Positions 12,567 through 23,985 of a stretch of 64,000 bases of DNA are shown in pieces. Source of the DNA: Cichorium intybus (lineage: Eukaryota > Streptophyta > Magnoliopsida > Asterales > Asteraceae). The first letter of the stretch is position 1. Each line of letters begins with the position of its first letter. The translations under genes were made by a program, and so were the position numbers. The notes under the pieces were generated by a model. It searched no databases. It had not been told where the DNA came from and saw only the letters and a list, made by a program, of their open reading frames with translations. Location of the stretch: contig CM042012.1 in NCBI GenBank assembly GCA_023525715.1, positions 56,540,705-56,604,704 of the forward strand. Reading direction: 5' to 3'.

Positions 12567-13880
12567 CTACTCTAAGTCGTCGCCTTGATCATCTTGATCG
12601 CCTTCATCACCTTGGGTATCCCCGGCACCCTTGCTCGTTCCACCACCGTGCCCTGGCGTGTACGTACGTAAAAATTCTGCCAACGCATCTCTGTGTCTTG
12701 GATCCTCAAGCATCTGTGCAAGCGCATCCTTCAAAAAAATAAAAATGTAGATTATTAGTTAAAAAGAAATTAAGTATTTAACAATGAAGTAGTTAACAAT
12801 TAATATTTACCTTTGTAGGTGCTTCTTGGGAAGGTTGGCCTACATCAAAATGAGGCGGTATTGTCGGAGTCACGGGAGGTTTACGGCCAATCCCTTTGTA
12901 ATGTCTACGACGAGAACCCAACACCTTTTCAAATACCCCAACTTCCTTCGCGGGTTCCGGGGAAGGATCGTTTAATAACTCAAACTCACGTTCCAACTCA
13001 ATCTGCATTTTACATAAATAAATAAAAAGTTAGCATTTTACATATATTAAATATAATAATGATGTTGAACTAATTTTTTTGTATAAACACTTACATATTG
13101 TTGATAAGCCAGGTCACTGTCCCATGTCCCATCTTTGCGGGTGTGAGCCTTCTTGAATTGTTCGATTCTCTTTCTACCCTGTTTAACAATAAAAAATTAG
13201 ATTTGAAACAAAGCATTATCGATTTGAAACAAGCAGTAATATATATACAAAGCATTACCGATTTGAAACAAGCGTTGCTATATGTGCTTGTCCCCCCACG
13301 GTTGGTGTATTATTGTTTTTGATGGGTTCCTTTATTAGCATCAGATCGCCGTCGATATTCTGGTGTGCAGAAAAAGTCTATAGCTTTGTTCCAATTTTGA
13401 AGAAGCATACCCTCGGGGGGTGAGCTCTAGCCCTGTCTATATCATTATATCCTCCTGCGTCATCAAACTTAGTTTTTGCATCACTTTTTCGGTCCCTATA
13501 CCGCTTCATCAGCACCGCATCAATACCACCCTTCAAATGCATACGCTCGCAGTCATCCTCAATCGCATCAAAATCGAAGCTCCTCTATAAATTGAAAATA
13601 ACTTAGTCAAGTAAAAATAAATAAATAAATAAATAACATACAAAAATAAAGTTATATAAATAATTTACCTTGAGATGATGTACTAATGCATCCTTCTCGG
13701 CTTTGGTAACATTTTTCCAATCTTTTTGATCAAAGGGCATGTTATTCCACATGTATATCCCCACCTCACGAACAAAGAGGTCATACGGTCTACCAACCGG
13801 GGTATACGTGGTCGCTCTATCAAACTCCAATGTCAATTTTTGCCCTGTCTTATCCCGTTGTCGTTGCATCTTTAGTACGA
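12567..13880 (-). pseudogene. C-terminal Transposase_24-like exons of the CACTA element, damaged
   Basis: Five consecutive exon-like pieces with splice sites read leftward on the minus strand. They are 13880-13669 (with TLEFDRATTYTPVGRPYDLF), 13584 to about 13258 (with DDCERMHLKGGIDAVLMKRY), about 13179-13096 (GRKRIEQFKKAHTRKDGTW), about 13003-12813 (VFEKVLGSRRRHYKGIG) and about 12730-12567 (ALAQMLEDPRHRDAL, then an acidic tail and a TAG stop). The layout matches the plant transposase (Ptta/En/Spm, Transposase_24) module found beside TNP2. Exon 2 has a one-base loss in a C run near 13420 and, in the corrected frame, a TAA near 13330, so the product is not intact. Confidence 0.7.
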
Positions 13881-14817
13881 ACCCCCGTCTGCCACAACTG
13901 CTTGAGCTCTTCCACCAACGGCCTAAGAAAAACATCCATGTCCTTCCGAGGTGATTTAGGGCCAGGAATCAACAAGGATAACATGAATGATGTCTCTTTC
14001 ATGCATAGCCATGGAGGCAAATTGTATGTCGTGAGTATAACCGGCCACGTGCTATGAACTGAGCTCATGTTGCCATACGGATTAAAACCATCAGCTGCAA
14101 GCCCTAGGCGAACATTCCGGGGTTCCCTCGAGAAGTTAGGGTAGTTTTGATCAAATTCTTTCCACGAAGACCCATCAACAGGATGGCGCATCGTGCCTTC
14201 TTCTGATCGTTCGATACTGTGCCAAATCATATCTTTTGCTGTGTGCCTTGAACAGTACAAACGTCGGAGTCTGGGGGTCACAGGAAAGTAACGTAACACC
14301 TTGTGAGCTATCTTCTTACCGTTTGTGTTTTCATTGATCCACCGGCTCTCGTTACAGACAGGACAATTCTGCAAGGAGCTATATTCTTTCCAAAAGAGAG
14401 CACAGTCATTTCTACACACATGTATCGACTCATACCCCAAACCTATCTTTTTTAGTGTCTTTTTTGCTACATAATGTGATGATGGGATCTTGTTGCCTTC
14501 CGGATATGAAGATTGCAACAACTCAAGGAGTTCATCAAATGAACTATTAGTCCATTTGTGATTCACCTTGATATGCATAAGCTTTGCTAAGAAGTCTAGG
14601 GAAGAAAACTTAGCACACCCAGGATATAATTCTGATTGGACTTCCTTTAATAGGTCTTCAAAATCATCACAAACACCAATACTCTCTGTATCCAACTTCC
14701 CTTCGTCGATGTTGCTATCCTCTTCCATCACCTCCTCCATAACGTCTTCAATAACATCAATCATATCGTTCCTTGGTGCCACATCATCCACAGCTGTATC
14801 GTTCCTTGGTGCCACAT
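13850..14817 (-). pseudogene. TNP2-like transposase core, truncated
   Basis: Continuation of the transposase ORF that starts at 32478, cut by the Gypsy insertion. It contains the conserved TNP2 (Transposase_21) run: ALFWKEYSSLQNCPVCNESR, the RRLYCSRHTAKDMIWH zinc-site region, RNVRLGLAADGFNPYGNMS, and LSLLIPGPKSPRKDMDVFLR. Homology stops abruptly after LVEELKQLWQTGVRTKDA, where full TNP2 proteins continue for several hundred residues. The next sequence belongs to the Transposase_24-like module in another frame. An internal deletion therefore joined the two. A 36 bp duplication (14776-14817) gives a repeated VAPRND peptide. Confidence 0.85.
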
Positions 14818-17274
14818 TGTAAGAACTCGCGAAAAAGTTGTAAAAGGGTAAAACGGTCTTTTGACACATTATACGACTAGTGTGTAAAATAACATGTATT
14901 ATGTAAAATAATAATATAAGAAATGAGAAATTATATGAAATTTGGAGTTTTACCGCATGAATGGTGAAATTTGACCAAAAAGGACAAAATGGTCATTTGA
15001 CATGAAAATGACCAAATTGTCAAGAAAATGTCAAGTTAGTAGTTAATGGAAACTTGGTTGCAAAGTTATGGGTCTTAGGACCATTTTTGAAGAAAAGTTT
15101 GAAAGCTTGGGGACTAAAATGTAAAAGTTTTATAACCATTAAATATATATATTATATGAGAGTTATCTCATTCATTATTGAGAATCAGTAGAAGTGTCCA
15201 GAGAAAGCTAGAGAGAACGAGAGAGAGCAAAGTAGAAGAAGAAATTCTAGAGATTTTTGCAAGGAATTGAAGTTGGAATTGGTGATTCCAAAGTAAATAA
15301 GGTAAGACTTTCTTTGTTCTAACCTAAGTTCTTGAGTGTGTTCTTGATTTGGTTCTTGGGTTGAGTGGAAACTGAAATTGCAGTTATAAACCATGTGGGT
15401 TAAGTAGCTAATGCTTCCAATAAGTCATTAGTTAAGAATTTAGCTCAAAAACATGGAAGTAGATTGCTATTATTGATAAATTGAAATGTTGCTCAAGAAC
15501 CCTAAATCATGAATTGGTATGATTAAGCTGTTTCTAATGGCTTAAAACTTGTTATTAGTTAAGGGTTTTAGTCAAGGAACAAACCCCATGTGATTAAGAC
15601 CTGGAATAAGAGCTTAATGCCCCAAAACTGCGTGCTACAGTGCACCGCGTGCTACAGTGCCCTTCAGACAGGGACAAAAAATGTTAAAAATGTTAGAAAT
15701 CCAAACGCTAGAAACCATAGCTAGACATGTCCGATTGATCTGAAATTTTAGCCATAACCCTAAAATGGTATAAGAACATGTCGGGAATGGTCAAATCCGT
15801 AATCCGACCTTGCGGAAAAGTCACTGTAGCGGCAGTGGCTAAAATTACTATTCACGTTAAAACTTGATTTTTAGAATTTGAGCTAGACTTGTCCAATGAA
15901 CTCCAAATTTGAAACACAAGTCTAATATGGCCTAAGATTTCATGGAAAAGAGTCGGAACTGAAATACGACCCCTCGGGGGTACTGTAGCAATATACGCGT
16001 ATTTCGAAGAAAACCGTTAAACGAGTTTATTAATGGCTATACATTTATTATGACCTAGAGTTATGTTATATGAGACTTTAGCATTATAGAGTTAATTATA
16101 TTGGGTATTTATATATACTACTTGTATAGGTGGTGCTTCAAACGTTATTGAGCACGGGAAAGGAAAAGGCGTACGTGAAGTCTAGTGAACCGTAGTAAAA
16201 CCAAGGTGAGTTTTATGAGGATGTTTTCTAGTACATAGCAAAATGAAATTTTCAGAAAATGAGATTTCCAAATATTTGCAATTTCTAAGGTTTGGAAATA
16301 GTTTTGAAAGTAGCTCCTAGAGCTAATTGTTTAAAAGAGATTTTAAAGAAATTCAGTATTTAAAGAAGTATAGTTTATAAAGTTTTTGAAAGAAGCTCCG
16401 TACATGAGCTAAAGATGTTGAGATTAGTTTTAAAGATATTTTTTATTATGAGTCTAAAAGTTTATGAGTTGAGTTATTTATAAATTGTGTCACATTTTGA
16501 CCAATTTAATATGTAATGAGATAAGAATTAAAGAAAGAAAGAAGAAAGAGTTAGTTTCCTGGACGAGGATCACCCACATAATCGGGGGATCAGAAGACAC
16601 TACTGGGATGGTACCTCCCATCGCGAAGTAGTTGTCTAGCTTAGTATACCCTTGTGCTTGAATCCGTTCCAAGTCACAAAGGGGAGACAGAATGAGCATA
16701 ACCTAGCGGATGGATCTGTTCTGTCCCGCGAGGGGCGCTAGTAGAATGAATTAAAATAAATTAATTCATAAGTTTCAGTTGGTCACAAGTAAATGAGAAA
16801 AAAATCAGTTTTTGAGAAAGAATACAGTTTTGATAAAATAAAATAGTTTTGAGAAAGAATACAGTTTTGATAAAAGAAAATGGATTTGAGAAAGAAAGTA
16901 ATTTTTGAGTTTTGAAGATAGAAAAGAAAAGATATATGAGATTTATTATGCAATAAATTCTAGTAGTTTACTTGTTTATATTTCAAGTTTTAAAGCGGAG
17001 AAGTTTTGGGTCTAAAACCCATATTACTCACGAGACTTTATGTCTTACGTATTATTTTTTTTTAAAATGCTATGTACATAGGTGAGATGAACAGGAGCTG
17101 GAATGGGACCAGTATGAAATACAGTAAGTTTAAATTATGGTTTTCTGTATCGAGTCTGTAATACCCTTTCAGAATAAAGTTTGTAAAATAAAAAAAATTA
17201 AGTGGATTTTCATATCATAGTCACGCCTTGTATATAAACTGTATTAAATTACGGTTTGAGAAAGGGGTGTTACA
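14818..17274 (+). repeat. 5' LTR of the large Gypsy element
   Basis: 2457 bp, near-identical to 29767-32223. Contains no coding. An AT-rich TATATATATT stretch near 15140 is a candidate promoter. Confidence 0.95.
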
Positions 17275-17278
17275 GTTT

Positions 17279-17290
17279 TGGTATCAGAGC
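17279..17290 (+). other. Primer-binding site of the large Gypsy element
   Basis: TGGTATCAGAGC four bases after the 5' LTR, tRNA-Met type. Confidence 0.9.
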
Positions 17291-18092
17291 CATAGTTTAA
17301 GCGAACTAGGTGTCAGTACTTGAACCTAGACTTAAACTATGTAGGAGTTAAGTAGGGTACATACTTGAGTATGATGTTGAGAGTAAGTAGAACTGGAAGT
17401 AAATGCATAACAGTGGAACATGAGTCCTGGTGGTAAACTGGAAGCAAATGTGTATAGGTGGTTATAATAATATGGGCCCGTACTATCAAATCACAGGATA
17501 TACATTTGAGTTTGGTAGAACCACACAGGAATCATGTGAAGCTGTAAGAGATAAGTGTAAGAGGTTTGAGGGGTATAAATTTAGTATACCTATGGAAGAA
17601 AATTCAGTATGACTGGAAATACTAAAGTATAAAAGAAAAAGTGTTAAAGATGAAGTAACAAATACGAAGTATGTAGTGGGGAAAACCCCATACCTTGTAT
17701 GAATCAGTGTAAAGTATATGTAATAAAACATAAGAAAGTATGAGTAAAGAGCATTGAAAATAAGATGACAAGAATAAAAAGGTAATGACGAAGGAAAGTT
17801 CAAATTCGTGGTTGTGATAACCACTGAATAATATGAGAAATAATATAAAGTATGAAAGGAATTAGTAAAAGAGACATGGTCAGAAAGTATAAATGTATTG
17901 AAAATGTTAATAGAAATAATGGAGTATATAGTACAATTATAAAAGAAAGAGTATAACTAAAAATTTCTGTTGTTTAACGAAAATGAATTATGATTATGGA
18001 ATAAAAATAAGAGTAATGTCACTACAATAACTAAAGAAAGAAATATTGGAAAAGAAAGTGAATATAGATATATTTCATTCATATAAGGAAGA
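17291..18092 (+). other. Decayed gag-side interior of the Gypsy element
   Basis: A-rich sequence with no ORF above about 60 codons and no recognisable gag motif. It ends at the TSD (GAAGA, 18088-18092) of the nested element. Confidence 0.5.
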
Positions 18093-19939
18093 TGTAACAT
18101 CCCAAAATTTTAGGGTAAATTTAAAAATTTTTAAACGAAAACTTCAATATAAGAAAAGCCACTTAATTAATTTTCATAAAATTCCATAACTTATAAGTTT
18201 AATGAAAACACCCTAGGATTAACAGAAGTTAACGAAATCTCAATATAGCGGAATATTAATTCAAAAACAGTCCTTCAATGAAGCAGCACAGTGTATACAC
18301 GTCACGCCTTGCCATCCATGGTACCTGATGTACCTGAAACAATAGTTTATATAGGGAAAGGGTAAGCACGAAGCTTAGTGAGTTCCTCAAAATACCATAT
18401 GATCCATCACATAACATACAACACATCATAACCATTCATATGTCTGTGAGACTCGCGGGCTATCCCTGTTCCGCTGAAGACTCACGGGCAGTTCCCGTTC
18501 TGTCTTATCGCTCGCAGGCTTCTCCCGTTCCGTCTAATGACTCCCAGGCTATTCCCGTTCCGCCTATTGGCTCGCGGGCTATCCCGTTCCGTCTAATGAC
18601 TTGCAGGCTATTCCCGTTCCGCCTATTGGCTCGCGGGCTATCCCGTTCCGTCCACAAACAATCATTATCATAGCAATAATTCATACAATTATCATAACAG
18701 GTAAGATCACCTTAGTCTAACATATCTTCCTTCCTACGCATGCAATATCACCTATAGTATAGTGAGAAGACTCACCTGATTATAGTTGACTATTTCGTTT
18801 ATCTTTCTCGGCTTTGTATTTCCTTCAACTTTAACTGTTAACATAATAAGAAATCTATCATTTCTTAATCCTTAACTATATTGTAGTCGTATCATTAAAC
18901 CCTTCAGTAATTCCAATATGATACTCCATGATTTATCAAGTAAAGAACGGCCAGGTAGAAGATTAGATGGGGTGGCAGGATCCTTTCAGCATTTTAGCCT
19001 TTCGGAAAATCCAACAACCAGATCCCAAGTAATCGGCCTAGTCACCGTCCTCGTAAGTAAATCAATCGGTATTATTTTCGGAATTACGAATTGTTATAAT
19101 AACGACATTTTAAGGTTTTTGTTTACTATTGTTAGAAATGAGTATAATATAACATATGTTATACTTATTAAATATTCTACTTCTTAACACAAAAACTATT
19201 TTACAATACCTAATTAAGCTATAGAAAATTTTGTAGTTACCTTATGACCAGTCGTCGGAACCTATAACTTCTTCGCTAGGCTTTTGAGCTTCCTTCCGCT
19301 CACTTCTTACACTCTAGTGCTTAGAAACCTCTATATATTTGATTTGAGATTTGTTGGTGTGGTTTATGAGATGTTTTGGGGGGTATTTATACTTGAATTC
19401 TTGAATAAAAAATGGCATGACACTTTTGACAAAAGATTTTAATAATATAATTTTGTTGAAATTAAAGGCCTTCTAGAATCAGTCTGTTCATGACTGGTTT
19501 AGCCGATCTTAAACCCATTAAATTCACGTTTTTATTTGATATTCAGAAAATTCATCTCAATACCTTTCCAGGGATGTATTTTACGTATTTATACGATTTT
19601 TCTATGATTTATTATGAATTTTTGAAAACAGACTATCTAATCTGTCAATTCCGAACTAATCAGTAAAGATTGCATTTTTTACCATAGATAATATCATTTT
19701 CAAGCTTACTATTATTTTTGGTAATTGTACTAGACTCAATTTGTAAACTTTGTGCACTGGTTTGAGGTCCAAACGATTTTTCTAGAATTAATTAGGATTT
19801 TTCTAAAAACGACACAAAATGCTGATTTTCATATGAAATTGTAACTAAAGTTTTTCTTAGCTTTATAACTACAAAAAATCATATAATTCCTAACACTCTT
19901 ATTTTAAGTATATGTTATAATCAGGATACGGGTCTTACA
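18093..19939 (-). repeat. 3' LTR (left) of the RKD-carrying element
   Basis: 1847 bp; TATAAATA on the minus strand at 19384-19391. Nearly identical to 23986-25832. Confidence 0.95.
18445..18655. repeat. Tandem repeat inside the LTR
   Basis: About six imperfect units of 35-38 bp around CTCGCGGGCTATCCCGTTCC. The same array recurs at 24338-24548 in the other LTR, and a diverged relative lies in the solo LTR at 53463. Confidence 0.85.
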
Positions 19940-19952
19940 AGTCTCCCCCACT
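19940..19952 (-). other. Polypurine tract of the RKD-carrying element
   Basis: AGTGGGGGAGACT on the minus strand directly before the 3' LTR. Confidence 0.85.
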
Positions 19953-20700
19953 TATTTGGATTTCGTCCCGAAATCCGCATTCTCGAACGCCTTTATGTAT
20001 TTCCCATCGAGTCTTCAAAAATCATCCTCGTCTTATTGTCGAACCTTTACAAGGTTTCATTATCTTTCCCCTTCAACATTCACATATCTCTGTAATAATG
20101 CTTAAGGTCCTATTATTCTCATTCACTCCATATTTTTTTTCTTCTAGTTACTCTGGATGTACAAAAAAAAAAAAACTCTAACTGTTTCTTACAGTTCCAC
20201 ACATCAACTTTACCGGCTACTATCTACAGTATATATTTAGTACTTTCTAATTAGTTAACCTAGTTAACTTGCAACACCTAATTTTTAACATTATTTCGTA
20301 TTTATATGAATTCGCATATTTCAACATACATTTGTCTCAATTCAACATTTTCTTTTAAATACTTTTTGGCTAAATAAATCTATATTTGTAAAATCTCCAA
20401 ATGTTTTTGTTTTTTCGAAAAATATAAAATTTACATCATCTTTCATAAGTTTTTTTTTTTTTTTTTGGAGTACCGAACACTCTTTAAACTATTTACATTA
20501 TCAGGAGACATAAAATTTTGTTTTATTTCAAAAGTCTCTTTATTATCTCGTTCTCACCAGAGTCAAGCAGAGAATTTTGAAAAAATGTCACTTGGGGTAG
20601 TGAAAAGTCGCATCTACTGTAGTTAGTTTGAATTTCGGTAATTAAAACGTGAGGCGTCCTTTTAGTTCCGTGTGTCCTTTCGGTTCCAGCTGCAAGATAC
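19953..20700. other. Element 3' region and RKD upstream sequence
   Basis: The first 200 bases look like a retroelement 3' end read on the minus strand. From about 20550 the sequence probably belongs to the promoter of the cargo gene. The exact junction between element and captured DNA is not visible to me. Confidence 0.4.
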
Positions 20701-20708
20701 TATATATA
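20701..20708 (+). promoter_or_regulatory. TATA box of the RKD-like cargo gene
   Basis: TATATATA 98 bases upstream of the ATG at 20806, well placed for a plant core promoter. It suggests the gene was captured with its own promoter. Confidence 0.6.
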
Positions 20709-20805
20709 CAGGTATGTAGTATCATTCATTTCCACATTCATTTTCAGTCTCGTCCTCTCTTATCACTAGTTTGTTCATAAACGAACTCATATTTAAAGCC
20801 GAGTC

Positions 20806-22434
20806 ATGGAAAACAGATCTTCAATGGGCGATCTGTCGAACCCTGGACCTGGTTTTCCGCAAGGAGAGGGTACTTCAAACCAAGAATTCTTAATAGAGTT
20901 CGGTGACTCTAACATTCTAGACATCTATCATCCATACTTCGATTACCTTTCTAATGTTTTGTTTGATTTTGAATTATGGTACAGTCTTCCAGATATACTA
21001 CCAATAGAGCATCTCCACGATGAGCCGGAAATTTTTTCCGAGTTGAACATTAACTCAGATGATCCGGTGCATGCATCTGACTTTGCACTTGATCAGACTC
21101 CATGCCTTCTACCAGGTTAAATTCTTTTGAATGATCCATTTATAAGTATTCTGTTTTGTTTTATCATTTGACATGTGTTATTTGTAGACCCATTTGTGGA
21201 TGGTCTAACTGAGTACAATTCATTCATCGATGTACCCTCAATGAGCAGTGAGATCATCCCCATGAATCAAGGATTTATGGCTGACATTCAAAATGACAAT
21301 CAATTACAGACGATTGATAACATCAATATTGATATGAATCCCGAGTTTGGGGTTGGTTTTCAATACCAAAATCACCTTGAGGTGATTCAAAGGAACCTAG
21401 AAGGATTTCAAAATCCTGGTATTTTAGTTGAAAACCAACAATTATTACCGATAGAGGCCACTAATTTTGATGAATCAATGTCCATCTTTGGGTCAAAAAA
21501 TCAGGATCATGTTCAAATGATCCAGAATGATAACAATACAATTGGATTTGAACCTTCTAGTTCAGAAAACATAGCAGGTGGCAGTGGAAGAGGTTTCAGA
21601 CATTTATTAAGTAGGGAAATAATAGCTGAACACTTTAACGAACCAATTGAGAAAGCTGCGAAGGAACTCAACATTGGAACGACACAATTAAAAAAAACGC
21701 TGTAGAGAATTAGGTATCAATCATTGGCCCCAACGACAACTTACGAGTTTGCAAACCCTTATTGATCGTGCTGAGGTAAAGAACTACATTTTTTTTAATT
21801 CCTATATATCATAAGGTTGAAATTACTAAAGTTATTTGTGCCACAGGAATTTGGTAATGAATTTATTGATGCAACAGAATTATCGGGAGATTTAATACCC
21901 AACCTAAAAAAAGAAAAAGAAGCAATAATTGAATGGTCACAATCGGGTCTAACAGACGGCACAAAGAAACTGATACAAGCTGCTCATAAGGTTCAATATA
22001 AGAAAAGAAAATTTCTGGAAAAGGGGGAAACTTCATCAAGAACTCATACACAGCAGCAATCTCTGCCATCTAACTCTGGTATGAGTAGTATTAATCCTGG
22101 TTTACTCGAGCCTGCGAGTGAGGATAATTTTGGAGGCTTTGTAGGTGACCTAGCCTAGTTTCCTCCTTCTTATAGCTATCCCCAACTGGTTCCGAATTGG
22201 AACCCTTCCTCATCACTTCCCTACTTACACACTCCCCAAACGAGTCGATTTTTAGCCCATAATCATGGGATTACGGGTTCCAACCCTATTGAGACCCCAT
22301 ACCTTGGAGCTCCTCCTCCAATAACCGGAAGCATACCCCTTCCAAATCCTCAAGAAGGTACAAGTCAACGTAATGATGACAAAGAGTGGAGTGTAGAAGA
22401 TCTTTTCTCACATCTTTCTGATTCTTCAGTTTAG
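20806..22434 (+). pseudogene. RWP-RK domain (RKD-like) transcription factor gene, cargo of an LTR element
   Basis: RWP-RK proteins are plant DNA-binding transcription factors; RKD members act in egg-cell and reproductive identity. Three exons: 20806-21115, 21188-21775 and 21847-22434; introns 21116-21187 (72 bp) and 21776-21846 (71 bp) are GT-AG and keep frame. Exon 1 is acidic, with a DFELWYSLPDILPIEHL-like motif. Exon 2 carries the domain: IIAEHFNEPIEKAAKELNIG, then, after a frameshift, RELGINHWPQRQLTSLQTLI. The core reads HWPQRQ instead of RWPxRK. Exon 3 has a basic and then a Pro-rich tail ending in an acidic WSVEDLFSHL motif. Lesions are one extra A in the run 21690-21697 (stop at 21703) and an in-frame TAG at 22156-22158, after which the frame stays open to 22434. 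Gene identity is strong; function is doubtful unless the frameshift is an assembly error. Confidence 0.85.
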
Positions 22435-23970
22435 GTTAGTAGTTCTGTAACTTTTCTTAATGTATTAATATCAAGTTGTAGTAATGAATTAAATATATTG
22501 ACGTGTTACTATAATTTTAATAATTTCATCGATTCAATATAATATTCATGTTGTTCCCTTAATTTCGTATTCCTCCCCCACTTGGACTAAAGTCCAAGTA
22601 TGTTTATTCGATTTATAATTTTTTATTTTTTTTTACGAGCCCTTACTCTCGAACAATAACCAAGCCCACTCTGCTCAGCCAACAACTTGCATCATGGGCA
22701 AACACCATCTCAATAAACATGTTTCGATAATGTAAAGACGTTTACATCAACCACCATATGTTACTCATCCGCTTGCGACCCTAGTCAACACCTCTATCGT
22801 CAGTTACCTCAATCACGAGCGAGTGATCCAGACTCTCAACCCACACGACCTGATCAATCACTCAAGCAATATCAATACAAGGGTAGGTAGCCCCACTATT
22901 ACACAGCACTAGGCATGTACAGAGTCGACTCAAAAATACCCGCTATCATCTCAGGCGCCGCTTTCACCTCTTTGACCGTGAGTTGGAAAACTCACCCTTG
23001 CATCCTCTAGTCCCTGTCTGACTTGTGCGCCCATTAGTTGCATGAAAAATAGCTACCACAATAGCACTTTTACATTCTCCCTTTCAACAGTCTTTAAGCT
23101 CAATAATCAATTTAAGCATGATCGGTCCAACCAAACTGGTATGATTACATCTTAATTGTTCCTACTGAACCTCACAATCAACATTCAACAATCGAATGGA
23201 TAAAGGTTTACCACATTACACTAGCATTTAAGTCAACTATGCTAGACACTCACATACTCAGCTCCTTGGATCCTTCGTGACGAACTCCTGACTCAAACGC
23301 AGATCCTGTGCTTTCGATAGTAGGAGCTCTACTACTACCTTCCACACCTATCCATGTTCGTTCCAAGACCCGTCTCGAAATATCCAATTCGCTTCTCACC
23401 GATAATTTAACACATATGCCCTTACAAGGCATATGTCAACCCTTCTAGGAATACTTGGAATCCCACCCCCACCCTGCTATTCTAACTAAGACAGAACTTC
23501 CTCCAGTGATGACAGGTTGTTTCGCGAACGTAGTTGTATACAATATCGAACTAAACAGTCTTTCAAATAAGAGAATCTTCCCTAAGGCAACAACCAAACA
23601 AGGAACATGCAATAAGGTCAACTCACACATTCTATGACTATTCAGTCCATATTGTATACAACTTAGTGGAAATCTCTAAGCAACCTATCGGCACTAGCAT
23701 ACAGTTCTATTAGCAAATAGCAGATAATAATACAACAATGTGTGATCTCTACCAGGCATTTCAGCAAACATATACCATATGTTTTTTTTTAACATCCACA
23801 ATATTAAATACTTAACCCTTTTCTCATACTGGCGTCGGCTGGCGGTACACACTGTGTCTTCAGTTCACCCTTCATAAAACATCATTCTTTCGTAAAAATG
23901 TTTTAAGAAAACTCTTAAGCCTCAACTTGAGTCCAGAACTCACTAAGTGAGCCTGATTCTCTCAAGCTGT
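22435..23970. other. RKD 3' flank and leader region of the LTR element
   Basis: 22435-22560 is AT-rich and likely the cargo 3' UTR. A short perfect hairpin (ACTTGGACT, AA, AGTCCAAGT) lies at 22580-22599. From there to 23970 I see no gag or other ORF on either strand; by position it is the 5' leader of the minus-oriented element. Confidence 0.5.
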
Positions 23971-23982
23971 GCTCTGATACCA
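23971..23982 (-). other. Primer-binding site of the RKD-carrying element
   Basis: Minus strand TGGTATCAGAGC, three bases from the right-hand LTR, tRNA-Met type. This fixes the element orientation as minus. Confidence 0.92.
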
Positions 23983-23985
23983 ACT

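Noticed and set aside
20806..22434. RKD-like gene as a resident host gene
   Set aside because: It lies wholly between the two near-identical LTRs and inside three further nested elements, so it is cargo.
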